From: Clostridia bacterium
GTDB lineage: Bacteria > Bacillota > Clostridia > Oscillospirales > Acutalibacteraceae
NCBI GenBank assembly: GCA_024692685.1
Contig: JAILMJ010000036.1
Location: 1 to 43,094 of the forward strand
Length of the DNA stretch: 43,094 nt
Reading direction: 5' to 3'
Part shown: positions 16,362-25,610 of the stretch, piece after piece
Layout: each line of letters begins with the position of its first letter
How positions within the stretch are numbered: the stretch's first letter is position 1
Position numbers and translations under genes: made by a program
The notes under the pieces: generated by a model
What the model was told of the DNA's origin: nothing
The model's database searches: none
What the model saw: only the letters and a program-made list of their open reading frames with translations

Positions 16362-17904
16362 ATATAACGGTAAATGCTTCTCCGTTGGGTGAAATCTTCA
16401 TTCTGACTGTCCTGTTTCTGAATGTAAGTCTCATTTCACCTTTTTTGCCGATAAAAGGAAGAACCGCATTTCTCAGTTTCTTTTCTTCAAAGGATTTAAC
16501 TATTATCCACTTGCCTTTCCCGCTCTCTATTTCAGAATAGGAACCTTCAGCCTTTAATGCTATGGCAGCGGGAGCAAAACGCTTTGTTGTTACACAAACA
16601 AGACCGTTTTCTTTAACAAGGGAATTTACTGCCGATAAGGTCTCATCGGAGATATGATAACCGCAAAGGAAGCAGAGTTTCAGACTTTCAAGGACATCCC
16701 TGCCGACTCTGTCATCAAATACCGCTGTACTGTTAAGAGAAGCAAAAGAACGGTGCGGCCTTAAAGACCAAGGAGATATTCTGTCCCAACTCAGGCCGTT
16801 TTTGCAGGTTTCGCCGTGGGAAAGCAGATTAAACACTTTAAGATACTCTCCCGCCCTGTAATCGGGTTTTATAAGTTTATTGCCGAAAAGCATAGGCTTC
16901 CACGCAACAGGGTCGCACTGACCCCAGAAAGTGTCATCATATCTTATGATACCGATTTCGGGTCTGAAATCGGAAATATCATAATCGCGCTCTTTGCCCT
17001 TATACGATTTGCAGAAATTTATAAAAGTTTTGCCGTATTCATTCAGAACCCCCTGCCCGGAGGACGCATCCGAAAAGGCGTGGCAACTCTCAACATATAC
17101 TCTTGATACACCTGAAAGATAAGCAAATACAAGGTTATGATACATTTCATTCGGAGAATGACCGGGATTTGTCATTCTGAACCACAAATCTACACAGTTA
17201 AATAGCTCCGTGCCGTATTCGAGAGCAGCTCCGGCGGCTATGGCAAACTGAATATTTGAATATGATTCCTTCTGTGATTTAAAATTCGGGGTAATGCCGT
17301 TTGAAGCAAATCTATGAAACAAAACAGGGAAAACATGCTCCCCGCACATAGCCGGAGCGCCCTGATTTTTGATACTGTCCGCATATTCCCTTAACTGGCT
17401 GTCAAGAAGGTCGCCCTGTTTTAGGACATCGGAATAATCAAGCAGAGGAAACGCTGATTTTTTGATTTTTCCTTTTGACGCAAGTTCCAGGGATAAGTTT
17501 CTGTTGACGATTACGTGCTCAAATTCATCATACATCAATCCATCATAATTACCTTTTGAAGCGAGTTTACCGATATAGCCATCCGGCAAATTCAAAAGGT
17601 GGGTACCGTCTTTCCGGTTTGCCCATTCGTAACCGTCTTTGCCCTTACTGTCAATGCTGAAATTCTGAAACTCAAAATTTGAAATAAATCTAAGGTTTAA
17701 TTCTTTGAGCTTTGAAGCCGTTTTTTCGGCGGTTTCAAATGAACCGGAAACAGTATCGGTATTGGGGTCAAAGTGTACAACGGCATAATCCAGATTGTCA
17801 CCGTTACCGGCAACACGCAGAAATACGGGGGCATCGTTTACAATATCAGATTCAAATGTATTTACACCTATCAGCATTCTTTTGTCTTTTTTTGTTTCCG
17901 GCAT
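16360..17904 (-). CDS. Uncharacterised protein, possibly a TIM-barrel sugar enzyme
   Basis: A 514-residue cytoplasmic protein that I cannot assign to a named family. It alternates strand-like and helix-like blocks. An early block LKELNLRFISNFEFQNF is followed by NYDGLMYDEFEH (residues 119-130), whose acidic cluster resembles a barrel active site. Later come LFNCVDLWFRMTNPGHSPN, EIGIIRYDDTFWGQCDP and a Rossmann-like part near 430-475. The C-terminal end is beta-rich. The general look (barrel, then amidotransferase-like and beta domains) recalls glycosidases with a trimerisation domain, but this is inference. ATG at 17904 has GGAGG 9 bases upstream. Single gene, convergent to the two-component pair. 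Confidence 0.7.
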   Translation of the reverse strand: MPETKKDKRMLIGVNTFESDIVNDAPVFLRVAGNGDNLDYAVVHFDPNTDTVSGSFETAEKTASKLKELNLRFISNFEFQNFSIDSKGKDGYEWANRKDGTHLLNLPDGYIGKLASKGNYDGLMYDEFEHVIVNRNLSLELASKGKIKKSAFPLLDYSDVLKQGDLLDSQLREYADSIKNQGAPAMCGEHVFPVLFHRFASNGITPNFKSQKESYSNIQFAIAAGAALEYGTELFNCVDLWFRMTNPGHSPNEMYHNLVFAYLSGVSRVYVESCHAFSDASSGQGVLNEYGKTFINFCKSYKGKERDYDISDFRPEIGIIRYDDTFWGQCDPVAWKPMLFGNKLIKPDYRAGEYLKVFNLLSHGETCKNGLSWDRISPWSLRPHRSFASLNSTAVFDDRVGRDVLESLKLCFLCGYHISDETLSAVNSLVKENGLVCVTTKRFAPAAIALKAEGSYSEIESGKGKWIIVKSFEEKKLRNAVLPFIGKKGEMRLTFRNRTVRMKISPNGEAFTVI

Positions 17905-18031
17905 ATATTTATTCCTCCGCATTATCAGAATTCGACCGCTTTTTTGCGTTTTTTTAAGTTTATCACAAACGCCTTTAACAATCAACAAATTTTAAAGGAA
18001 TCCCGCACTGTATTACGCCTGTACCTTTGCA

Positions 18032-18060
18032 TTGACATAATACTGACTACTGTGATAAAA
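18032..18060 (+). promoter_or_regulatory. Promoter of the FHA-mutS2 operon
   Basis: TTGACA (18032-18037), 17 bases, then ATAAAA (18055-18060; with a 16-base spacer the box reads GATAAA). It sits 37 bases before the FHA gene. Confidence 0.6.
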
Positions 18061-18096
18061 TCTAAAATATGATAACAGTAAATTGGAGATATATTT

Positions 18097-18492
18097 ATGA
18101 CCGATGATATAACAGCATTAAGCAGATATTTATTACCGATACTTGCTCTTGTTATTCTCGGCCTCTGTCTGTTTGCTCTGCTCAAAAGGAAACCTCAGGC
18201 GCTCGGGAATGTCAGAATTATCAATCAGATAACCGGAGATATATTTCCCATAACAGCACGTGAAACTTCGCTCGGCAGAAGCAAGGACTGTGATATAGTC
18301 CTCAATTATCCCGGAATTTCACGGTATCAGGCAGTCATCATCTGCAAAAAAGACGGATGGTATATCAATACTGTCGGCGGCAGTGAAGCTGTTCTGAAAG
18401 TCAACGGCAAAGCAGTGGAAAAAACTTCTCTTCTCGCAGACGGAAACGAAATTTCCTGCGGCGGAGTTAAACTGAGATTTTTGGTAAAATAG
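18097..18492 (+). CDS. Membrane-anchored FHA-domain protein
   Basis: A 131-residue protein with an N-terminal membrane helix (about 11-30) and a cytosolic forkhead-associated domain (about 55-130). The phosphopeptide-binding motifs are TSLGRSKDCDIVL with Gly60 and Arg61, and ISRYQA with Ser75 and Arg76. The His that usually follows (SxxH) is Gln78. FHA domains bind phosphothreonine. The protein could tether a Ser/Thr-kinase substrate to the membrane; no kinase gene is in the window. It is followed by a membrane protein and mutS2. Confidence 0.87.
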   Translation: MTDDITALSRYLLPILALVILGLCLFALLKRKPQALGNVRIINQITGDIFPITARETSLGRSKDCDIVLNYPGISRYQAVIICKKDGWYINTVGGSEAVLKVNGKAVEKTSLLADGNEISCGGVKLRFLVK

Positions 18493-18536
18493 CATATAAT
18501 TTGCACAAATTCTATAATCATTCGGAGGGATTGATT

Positions 18537-19436
18537 TTGGCTCGTAAAAGAAAAGAAAGCAAGCTTGCCGTTCCGGTAGGTATTCTTACAATAATACTTG
18601 CCGTTATCGGATTGATAACGGTTATTCACGGGGTTGCCGGTATTGTTGAAGACCGGAAAAACAATGTTGCTGAGAAAGAAAAATATGAAGAACTGCTTAC
18701 TCCCGTTGTCATGTTCGATCCCGACCCGTTTGACGATCTCACTCAGGCTGATAAATCGCAACTGCTGTATGCCGCAATCTGGGACCTGCTTCTTGATAAG
18801 GACGGAACCAGCAAGTATTCCTACTCTCAGGGAGAAAATATAGGAATCGTTGTGCCTCAGAACGACATAAAAACACATTTTATCAAGCTTTTCAGCGATG
18901 AAATTGATATTGACTCCCTATACAACGAAATAGATATGAGCGGATACGATATAACTTATGATGCCGCGCTGCAAAGTTATATACTGCCCATTACCGGCGT
19001 TGATTTCGCCTATGTTCCCGAAATATACAATCTTGAAAAACAGGGAAACAGTACCGTGCTTGAAGTGGGATACATCGGAAACAAAGCCTGGGCAGACATT
19101 AAGAGTGATGAGTACACAGCGCCGGAAGCCGATAAGGTAATGAAAATAACCCTGCGTGAAAGAAACGGCGAAATCTTCGTTTCGTCAATCCAGGAAACAG
19201 ACTCAACCGACATTGCCGATATAACCGCAGAAAACAGGAATTACCTTGACGAAAATACAGAAAACTACGAAAACGGCGAAGTAATCACGGAAGAGATAAC
19301 GGAGCCTGTTTCCGCCGAAGATATCACCGGGGAAAGTCTGACCGATGAAAACGGCGAGACCGTTACCGGCGAAACGGAAACCGAACCGGGCGAAAGCGAA
19401 ACCGTAAACAGCGAAGAAACAGAGGAAATATATTAA
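18537..19436 (+). CDS. Uncharacterised single-pass membrane protein
   Basis: A 299-residue protein starting at TTG (18537) with GGAGGG 7 bases upstream; the frame reaching back to 18501 has no site. A basic N-terminus (ARKRKESK) and one membrane helix (about 12-35) place the rest outside. The middle part (about 50-215) is a folded domain with VVMFDPDPFDD near its start and alternating strands; the last 80 residues are low-complexity Glu/Thr/Asn. I do not recognise a family. It lies between the FHA gene (44 bases) and mutS2 (1 base), so it is transcribed with them. Confidence 0.82.
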   Translation: MARKRKESKLAVPVGILTIILAVIGLITVIHGVAGIVEDRKNNVAEKEKYEELLTPVVMFDPDPFDDLTQADKSQLLYAAIWDLLLDKDGTSKYSYSQGENIGIVVPQNDIKTHFIKLFSDEIDIDSLYNEIDMSGYDITYDAALQSYILPITGVDFAYVPEIYNLEKQGNSTVLEVGYIGNKAWADIKSDEYTAPEADKVMKITLRERNGEIFVSSIQETDSTDIADITAENRNYLDENTENYENGEVITEEITEPVSAEDITGESLTDENGETVTGETETEPGESETVNSEETEEIY

Positions 19437-19437
19437 A

Positions 19438-21825
19438 ATGACATCATTTGAGAAAAATGCAAAGGCGCTCGAATTTGACAAAGTCCTTGAGAAACTCAGC
19501 GAGTTCACCTGCTGCGACGACGCAAGAGAAAAAGTCCTGAGTCTGAAACCCGAAACCGATCTTAACCTTGCCCGTGCGCTTCTCAATCAGACTAATGACG
19601 CTCATGTACTTCTTGCGAAATTCGGAGGGCCGTCTTTCGGCGGACTTAAAAATGTCAGCAATTCGCTCAGCAGAGCAGCCGCCGGCAGTGTACTTAATAC
19701 AAAAGAACTGCTGGATGTCGGCAGTGTGCTCAGAGCAATCCGCTCGCTCTCACAGTGGAGAGAAGCAAACCAGAGCGATAATCACGGACTCGATTCACTG
19801 TTTTCGGCTCTTATGCCGAACAAATACCTTGAAAACGCTATTTTTACGGCAATTCTTGCGGAGGATGAAATTGCCGACAATGCCTCACCTGCTCTTGCCG
19901 ATATCAGACGAAAAATCAGAATACAGGAGTCGAGGATCAGAGAACAGCTTGATAAACTTACGCGTTCCTCATCCTTCTCAAAGTATTTACAGGAAAACAT
20001 AGTAACACAAAGAAACGGCAGATATGTTGTGCCCGTTAAGAGTGAACACAGAGCGGACGTTCCCGGCCTTGTTCATGATACCTCATCAAGCGGAGCGACA
20101 ATATTCATTGAGCCGGTATCGGTCGTTGAAGCAAACAATGAAATACGTGTGCTTCAGGCAAAAGAAAGGGAAGAAATCGAGCGCATCCTGAGTGAGTTAT
20201 CCTCACAGACGGGCGATTTTGCCGAAAGCATCAAAAACAGTTACGAATGCGCAGTTGAGTTGAATATTATTTTCTCAAAGGCACAGTATGCATACAGTTT
20301 AAAAGCCTCACCTGCCGAGCTTAACGATGAAGGTATTATATCATTGCGCAAAGCGAGGCATCCGCTTATTGACCAGTCAAAAGCAGTGCCTATTGATATC
20401 AGTCTCGGATCGGATTTCACAACGCTGATTATTACGGGCCCGAATACAGGCGGGAAGACGGTATCACTAAAGACAATCGGTCTTTTAACAATGATGTCCA
20501 TGTGCGGACTGATGATCCCGACAAGCGACAAAAGCAAAATTTCCGTGTTTGACAATATACTTGTCGATATCGGAGACGAGCAATCAATAGAACAGTCACT
20601 TTCGACTTTCTCGGCGCATATGACAAATATAACCGGCATACTTGAAGCCGCCGGTAATACAAGCCTTGTATTGATTGATGAACTCGGAGCAGGTACAGAC
20701 CCGATAGAAGGCGCAGCTCTTGCCATAGCTATACTTGAGGCGCTCAGCAGCAAAGGAGCGGAAATTGCAGCCACAACACACTACGCGGAGCTTAAAGCCT
20801 ACGCTCTTGAAACAAAAGGCGTTGAAAACGGCTCCTGCGAGTTTGACATAGAAACACTCAGACCCACATACAGACTTCTGATTGGTGTACCGGGTAAATC
20901 AAACGCTCTTGCCATCAGCGAAAAACTCGGCCTTGACGAGGAAATCATTCAGCGCGCCGCCGAACTTATTTCAAGCGAAAACAAACAGTTTGAATCGGTT
21001 ATTGACAAGCTTGACGAAATGCGTAAAAAGACCGAAAGCGAATATGAAACAGCGAAGGCTCTTTCCGATAAAGCACAATCGGAAATCAAGGACATTGAGC
21101 AGAGAAAAGCCGAGCTCGAAAAAATGCGTGAAAAAGAACTGGAAAAGGCGAAAGGCCAGGCGCTCAGAGCCGTTGAACAGGCAAAACGCGAGGCATATAC
21201 TCTTCTTCAGGAGCTTGATAAACTAAAAAAGGAAAAAGCGTCAACCGATGATATTTCCGAGCTTGCCAGACGGGCAAGAGCTATAGTCAGGAAAGGCATA
21301 GGGTCCATTGATTCCGCTGCCGATCCCGTCATTGATCAGATGGATGATGACTATGTACTTGAAAGGCCTGTCAGGAAAGGAGACAATGTCATAATAAGGA
21401 CCATCGGCAAAAGCGCGGTTGTGCTTTCCCCTGCCGATAAAAACGGAAATGTCGAGGTACTTGCAGGCTCCGCTAAAACAAGAGTCAAAGAGGATAACCT
21501 CAGACTCGTCAGCGAAAGCAAAACCGAAAGCAAGCCGAAATCATCGGCCAGAGTTTCGGGCGAAAGCAAACTCGATATGAAGGCGCAGACCAAACTTGAC
21601 CTGAGAGGTATGACGGTTGATGACTGTCTGCTTGAACTTGACAGATTTATAGATCAGAGCCTGCGGGCGGGCATAGCCGAATTCACTGTCGTTCACGGTA
21701 AAGGAACGGGAGCGCTGAGAAAAGCTGTTACTCAATATCTCAAATCCTCTCCCTATGTTAAAAGCAGTCGCCTCGGCGTTTACGGCGAAGGCGAAGACGG
21801 AGTTACGATAGTAACATTGAAATAG
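19438..21825 (+). CDS. mutS2: Endonuclease MutS2
   Basis: A 795-residue MutS2. It has the MutS core without the mismatch-recognition domain, and a lever/clamp region to about 320. The ATPase has Walker A GPNTGGKT at 334-341 and Walker B in LVLIDELGAGTDP, followed by ATTHYAELK. A long coiled coil (about 520-610) leads to a C-terminal Smr nuclease domain (about 720-795) with LDLRGMTVDD and VVHGKGTGALR. MutS2 limits recombination and, in Bacillus, acts on collided ribosomes. It starts one base after the previous stop. Length is typical (B. subtilis 785). No sign of damage. Confidence 0.96.
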   Translation: MTSFEKNAKALEFDKVLEKLSEFTCCDDAREKVLSLKPETDLNLARALLNQTNDAHVLLAKFGGPSFGGLKNVSNSLSRAAAGSVLNTKELLDVGSVLRAIRSLSQWREANQSDNHGLDSLFSALMPNKYLENAIFTAILAEDEIADNASPALADIRRKIRIQESRIREQLDKLTRSSSFSKYLQENIVTQRNGRYVVPVKSEHRADVPGLVHDTSSSGATIFIEPVSVVEANNEIRVLQAKEREEIERILSELSSQTGDFAESIKNSYECAVELNIIFSKAQYAYSLKASPAELNDEGIISLRKARHPLIDQSKAVPIDISLGSDFTTLIITGPNTGGKTVSLKTIGLLTMMSMCGLMIPTSDKSKISVFDNILVDIGDEQSIEQSLSTFSAHMTNITGILEAAGNTSLVLIDELGAGTDPIEGAALAIAILEALSSKGAEIAATTHYAELKAYALETKGVENGSCEFDIETLRPTYRLLIGVPGKSNALAISEKLGLDEEIIQRAAELISSENKQFESVIDKLDEMRKKTESEYETAKALSDKAQSEIKDIEQRKAELEKMREKELEKAKGQALRAVEQAKREAYTLLQELDKLKKEKASTDDISELARRARAIVRKGIGSIDSAADPVIDQMDDDYVLERPVRKGDNVIIRTIGKSAVVLSPADKNGNVEVLAGSAKTRVKEDNLRLVSESKTESKPKSSARVSGESKLDMKAQTKLDLRGMTVDDCLLELDRFIDQSLRAGIAEFTVVHGKGTGALRKAVTQYLKSSPYVKSSRLGVYGEGEDGVTIVTLK

Positions 21826-21833
21826 TTTAAAAC

Positions 21834-21866
21834 AAGCACCGGAGTAAAATATTCCGGTGCTTTTAT
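21834..21866 (+). terminator. Bidirectional terminator
   Basis: A 10-base-pair stem (21834-21843 with 21853-21862) around a 9-base loop, TTTTATT on one side and GTTTTAAA on the other strand. It serves mutS2 and the convergent phosphatase gene, which ends at 21867. Confidence 0.8.
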
Positions 21867-22664
21867 TCATACAAGAATATATTTTTTGAAATTCTCTATA
21901 TCATCATCATTCAGCTTGAGGCCGTTGTGAACAAAATTGTCAAAGGAGCCGTAAATCTCATTCATAGTATCAAAAAACGCATTCAGATAGCTCATATCGG
22001 CGAGATAAACTTTTCTGACCTTATTTGCAAGCTGTTTATTTCTGAAGAATATGAGAGCAAGTTTACTGAATCTTTTTGAATTTTTCTCAGACTGTTCATT
22101 CGTTTTAAGGTAATCGGCATTGACTGTATCGGAATCAACATTCAGGATTTTATAAATAATCGCAGAGGTAACGCCTGTTCTGTCCTTACCGGCGGTACAG
22201 TGAAACAAAACCGCACCGTCTCTGTTATCCATAACTGTTCTGACAGCTTTCGAAATCTGGGAAACGGAATACTCATCACGGGCAAGCAATGAATATACAT
22301 TCTCCAGCTCCGGAACATAGCCTATCAGTTCCTCAACGCTCTTACTTCTCCTGATAGCGCCGATAACATCCGAACCCATACCCCCGGTAACTTCGAGACT
22401 TGTTTCATTAAAATAAGGAATAGCCGTATACTCAAAACAATCTGTAACGGTATCCGGATGCTTGTCTTTCTCTGAAGATGATCTTAAATCCAGAATCTTA
22501 TTAACAGAATACCCATTCTTTAAAACATATATTTCCTTTTCTGTGAGTTTACTCAGATGGCCTGACCTGAGAATGGCATTCTTTTTAACAGTTAAACCGT
22601 CCCTGGTTATGACTCCGCCCAGGTCTCTGAAATTCCTTTTTGCCAAAGGTTTGATAACAATCAC
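21867..22664 (-). CDS. Tyrosine-type protein phosphatase
   Basis: A 265-residue phosphatase of the PF13350 (Y_phosphatase3) type. NFRDLGGV at 11-18 is the N-terminal signature, ILDLRSSSEK at 57-66 carries a family Arg, and the loop HCTAGKDRTG contains the nucleophile Cys156 and Arg162. These enzymes remove phosphate from tyrosine or from phosphoinositide-like substrates. The start is GTG at 22664, which overlaps the stop of the FAD gene (GTGA), with AAAGGGG upstream. It has no signal peptide. Being coupled to an oxidoreductase is unusual and is treated as a finding. Confidence 0.9.
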   Translation of the reverse strand: MIVIKPLAKRNFRDLGGVITRDGLTVKKNAILRSGHLSKLTEKEIYVLKNGYSVNKILDLRSSSEKDKHPDTVTDCFEYTAIPYFNETSLEVTGGMGSDVIGAIRRSKSVEELIGYVPELENVYSLLARDEYSVSQISKAVRTVMDNRDGAVLFHCTAGKDRTGVTSAIIYKILNVDSDTVNADYLKTNEQSEKNSKRFSKLALIFFRNKQLANKVRKVYLADMSYLNAFFDTMNEIYGSFDNFVHNGLKLNDDDIENFKKYILV

Positions 22665-23995
22665 CCCTTTCTGTTATAACGGAATGCGGCCTCGTACATT
22701 TTCTTCCAGTTTTTGAGAGCGTCAGGGCTGTATCTCTTCGGAATAACAGCACAGGCACCGATGGCCTTTGAAATCCTTAAGCCGCTTGACGGAAGTTTTC
22801 TGAGCAGCGGAGGATACTTACACACTCGCATACCTTTAGTTATTATATCCGTAAGATTTGTATTGATTTTGGTCAGCCCCGTAAAGTCAGAGCCTATTGT
22901 GATATTATCTTCGTTAATCATACCGCTGTCAAAAATATAATCAACTTCATCAGCTGTAAGATCAAGCAGAAGAAGTTTGGCAGCCGCGAGCGGGGCAAGC
23001 CCCGAACCGAGCATCTTAAAGTAATTGTACTGGTAGCTCCAAAGAGTTTCGATGTTGAAAAGACATGCGGTATCGGCAAGAACGGTTTCGGTCAGGATTC
23101 TTGACGCTTTAAGACTGTTTGCAATACCGGAACCGATAACAGGAACTGTCATAAATGCGCTGTCACCTATTGCGGCATAACCGTCACAAACCATCTGTGA
23201 GAGCGGCTGCCTCGTCGGTATTTCAACAAACTGACCGCCTCTGACAATCTCCGTACCGAGACGGGGATTTGTTTTTCTCAATATATCTGCAAAACGGTTA
23301 ACCTCATCAATATCAAAATCGGCAAATCTCCCGATGAGCAGGTCTGTATAGTCATCCTCTGAAGCCACCCAGCTTACTCCTGTTATGCCGTCTTTAAGCA
23401 GGCACACCTTGAATTTGGCTTCAACTTCAGCATCCGACGCCTTGTTGTAAAAAGCTCTGAAAATTGTTATTTTTTCGTGACGCAGAGGACCCTTTTCAAT
23501 TCCGAAAGCAGACGGCAGATTGCTTCTGACCGGTGAATTCATACCGCAGGCGTCAATTACAAGATCGGCATAAAAATCACCCTTTTCGGTTTTGATTCCT
23601 ATAACTCTGCTCCCTATAACAAGCGGAGAGAGAACCTTACAGTCATAAACAATTTTAACTCCGCAACTGACCGCGTGATTTATAAGATGCTCATAGATAT
23701 CACGGCGTTCAAGTTTTATCTCGAGTTTATCCTGAGGCACATGCTGGCAATATCCTATATGCTCGGACGGACCGAAGAATGTCATATTCTCCTTATATTC
23801 GAACTTGTCAGGCGAAGGCATCGGGATGCCGGCATACGCAAGAGCATCCGGAGCGAAAATGTCAGTCCAGTCATATCCGAGTGTACCCTCTGATTTCATT
23901 TCATAAACCGTAACATCAAATCCCGCTTTTGAGAGCTGAGCAGCAGCCGCTATACCGCCGTGGCCCAGGCCGGCGACAATAATCTTTTTTTCCAT
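22661..23995 (-). CDS. FAD-dependent oxidoreductase
   Basis: A 444-residue flavoprotein of the geranylgeranyl-reductase/monooxygenase type. The N-terminal dinucleotide fold is KKIIVAGLGHGGIAAAAQL followed by an acidic strand end (TVYEMKSE). A middle block has LVIDACGMNSPVR, and the second FAD contact is YAAIGDSAFMTVPVIGSGI. The C-terminal part is helical and ends in a basic tail. Substrate unknown; families with this layout act on lipids, quinone-like or aromatic compounds. Start ATG at 23995 has AAGGTGAGG upstream. It is translationally coupled to the phosphatase. The 139 bases between it and the potassium channel contain no clear promoter. Confidence 0.85.
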   Translation of the reverse strand: MEKKIIVAGLGHGGIAAAAQLSKAGFDVTVYEMKSEGTLGYDWTDIFAPDALAYAGIPMPSPDKFEYKENMTFFGPSEHIGYCQHVPQDKLEIKLERRDIYEHLINHAVSCGVKIVYDCKVLSPLVIGSRVIGIKTEKGDFYADLVIDACGMNSPVRSNLPSAFGIEKGPLRHEKITIFRAFYNKASDAEVEAKFKVCLLKDGITGVSWVASEDDYTDLLIGRFADFDIDEVNRFADILRKTNPRLGTEIVRGGQFVEIPTRQPLSQMVCDGYAAIGDSAFMTVPVIGSGIANSLKASRILTETVLADTACLFNIETLWSYQYNYFKMLGSGLAPLAAAKLLLLDLTADEVDYIFDSGMINEDNITIGSDFTGLTKINTNLTDIITKGMRVCKYPPLLRKLPSSGLRISKAIGACAVIPKRYSPDALKNWKKMYEAAFRYNRKG

Positions 23996-24134
23996 TTTAA
24001 AGCCTCACCTTCATCATATAGATTATGAATAAATGTTTTCTTTGCATCATCTATATTTGGCAACGAGATTTGAAATGCCGTTTATCTGTCGCCAAAAATA
24101 CAATAATTGTGCAAATTATCTATACTTGCATAGC

Positions 24135-24866
24135 TTATTGAGTTTCATCGTCATCTGTATCTTTTAAAACATCAAGAAAACCTGCTGTTATGATTCCTGA
24201 TGGTAGAGCTATTATAGCAATACCAAATATAGAAGAAATCATTGTTACGCTTCTTCCTATCGTGGTGACTGGATATATATCTCCATATCCCATTGTCGTC
24301 AAAGATACTGTTGCCCAATAAATTGCATCAAAAAACGAATCAAAAGAATTAGGCTCAACATTAAATATTAAAAGAGCTGATATAAGAACATATCCAACCG
24401 CTAGTCCAATAACAACATAAAGTGTTTTCCTTTGTCTTTTAAATACTTCTATAATCAATTTAATGCTTTTAGAATATCTTATTATTTTAAATGCCCTAAA
24501 AGCTCTTAATGTTCGAAACAATCTAAAAACCTTTAGTAACCTAAAGCCGCTACTGATTACAGTAATAGACGGCAAAATTGAAACCAAATCTATTATTGCC
24601 ATTGGAGAAAATGGATAAATTAAAAATGATTTTATTCCCTTTTTTAATTTTAAATCAGCCGTAAACAATCTAAGAATATAATCCACAATAAAAATGATAA
24701 CAGTAACCTTATCAATAATAATAAACACTTTGTGTTGAGAATGGAATGCAAGAGGAACTATGCTGATTATAATTGCAACCATCATAAACCAATCATACCA
24801 ATCAAATAATGTACTATTATCATTTTCGTATCCAATTTCCAAAAGATTATAAAGCTTTTTTCTCAA
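24135..24866 (-). CDS. Voltage-gated-type potassium channel
   Basis: A 243-residue six-helix ion channel. Helices S1 to S4 cover about 25-135; S4 is strongly charged (RLLKVFRLFRTLRAFRAFK, near residues 109-127). The pore follows with TMGYGD (191-196), the potassium selectivity filter, and S6 to about 230. It is a bacterial Kv-like channel without a regulatory domain. TTG at 24866 is chosen because AGGAG is 8 bases upstream; a GTG at 24875 touches the site itself. Base composition is clearly more AT-rich than the genes around it, which suggests transfer, perhaps with the next gene. Confidence 0.93.
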   Translation of the reverse strand: MRKKLYNLLEIGYENDNSTLFDWYDWFMMVAIIISIVPLAFHSQHKVFIIIDKVTVIIFIVDYILRLFTADLKLKKGIKSFLIYPFSPMAIIDLVSILPSITVISSGFRLLKVFRLFRTLRAFRAFKIIRYSKSIKLIIEVFKRQRKTLYVVIGLAVGYVLISALLIFNVEPNSFDSFFDAIYWATVSLTTMGYGDIYPVTTIGRSVTMISSIFGIAIIALPSGIITAGFLDVLKDTDDDETQ

Positions 24867-24940
24867 AAAAGTCACTCCTGTTTTTTAAAGGAAATATCTA
24901 TGATAAGCAAGTTTAATAAATGAAATTATAACAGAATAAA

Positions 24941-25495
24941 TCACGTGTTAAAAAAAGAGTCACAATATGGACATTTTGCCATTCCACTTTTTTTGCCATA
25001 AAAAGATGCTCCGCAGTTTGGACACTTAATAGCAACTTTTTCCTGAGTTGACTTCTTAACCTCAACCGTTGGCATTCCTAAAAACGATTTCATAAACCCT
25101 TTTACACCGGTATCGTTTTCAGTTATTGAATAAATATCAAAATCACTACCTGTTACTATATGGTTTATTTCGTTTGCAAATTGTATAACATTTGCATACA
25201 CAGCATTCAAAAAAACAAAAGAAATTTGACCAGAAGAAAAGTAAATGTCGATTTTATTTTGCATTCCATTAACACTATAGATTTTTACCTGGGCAGTATC
25301 CTCAAATATCTTTATATCAGAAATTGGTTTATCTAATATAACTTTAGGCTTTCCAAAAGTACCATTTTTACAGACTATTATTCGTTTGTTTGTTAATAAT
25401 ATATTGCAAAGTTTTGTCGTTTTACTTGAAGCGTCTTGAAAATTTTGAAGTTCTGAAACAACATATTCGTTTGGCTCAAGATTAAATACTGACAT
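24941..25495 (-). CDS. PH-like domain protein with zinc ribbon
   Basis: A 184-residue soluble protein. Residues about 1-115 look like a bacterial PH or GRAM-like fold, with LLTNKRIIVCKNG (about 33-45) and strands ending in VIQFANEIN. The C-terminal end is a zinc ribbon with CPNCG and, 13 residues after that motif's Gly, CPYC (four cysteines). Such proteins are often small membrane-associated adaptors; no function is known here. ATG at 25495 follows GAGGTG by 6 bases. Codon use and base composition are AT-rich like the neighbouring channel, which lies 74 bases downstream. No partner gene is certain. Confidence 0.75.
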   Translation of the reverse strand: MSVFNLEPNEYVVSELQNFQDASSKTTKLCNILLTNKRIIVCKNGTFGKPKVILDKPISDIKIFEDTAQVKIYSVNGMQNKIDIYFSSGQISFVFLNAVYANVIQFANEINHIVTGSDFDIYSITENDTGVKGFMKSFLGMPTVEVKKSTQEKVAIKCPNCGASFYGKKSGMAKCPYCDSFFNT

Positions 25496-25610
25496 TTTAT
25501 ACACCTCTAAACTTACATATTAAACCAAGGAATTAATCGTGCGGATATCATTTGACTCAATAAGAATTATTTTAATCTTCAAGTTTTTATTCAGATTGAA
25601 TTGAGAAAGA

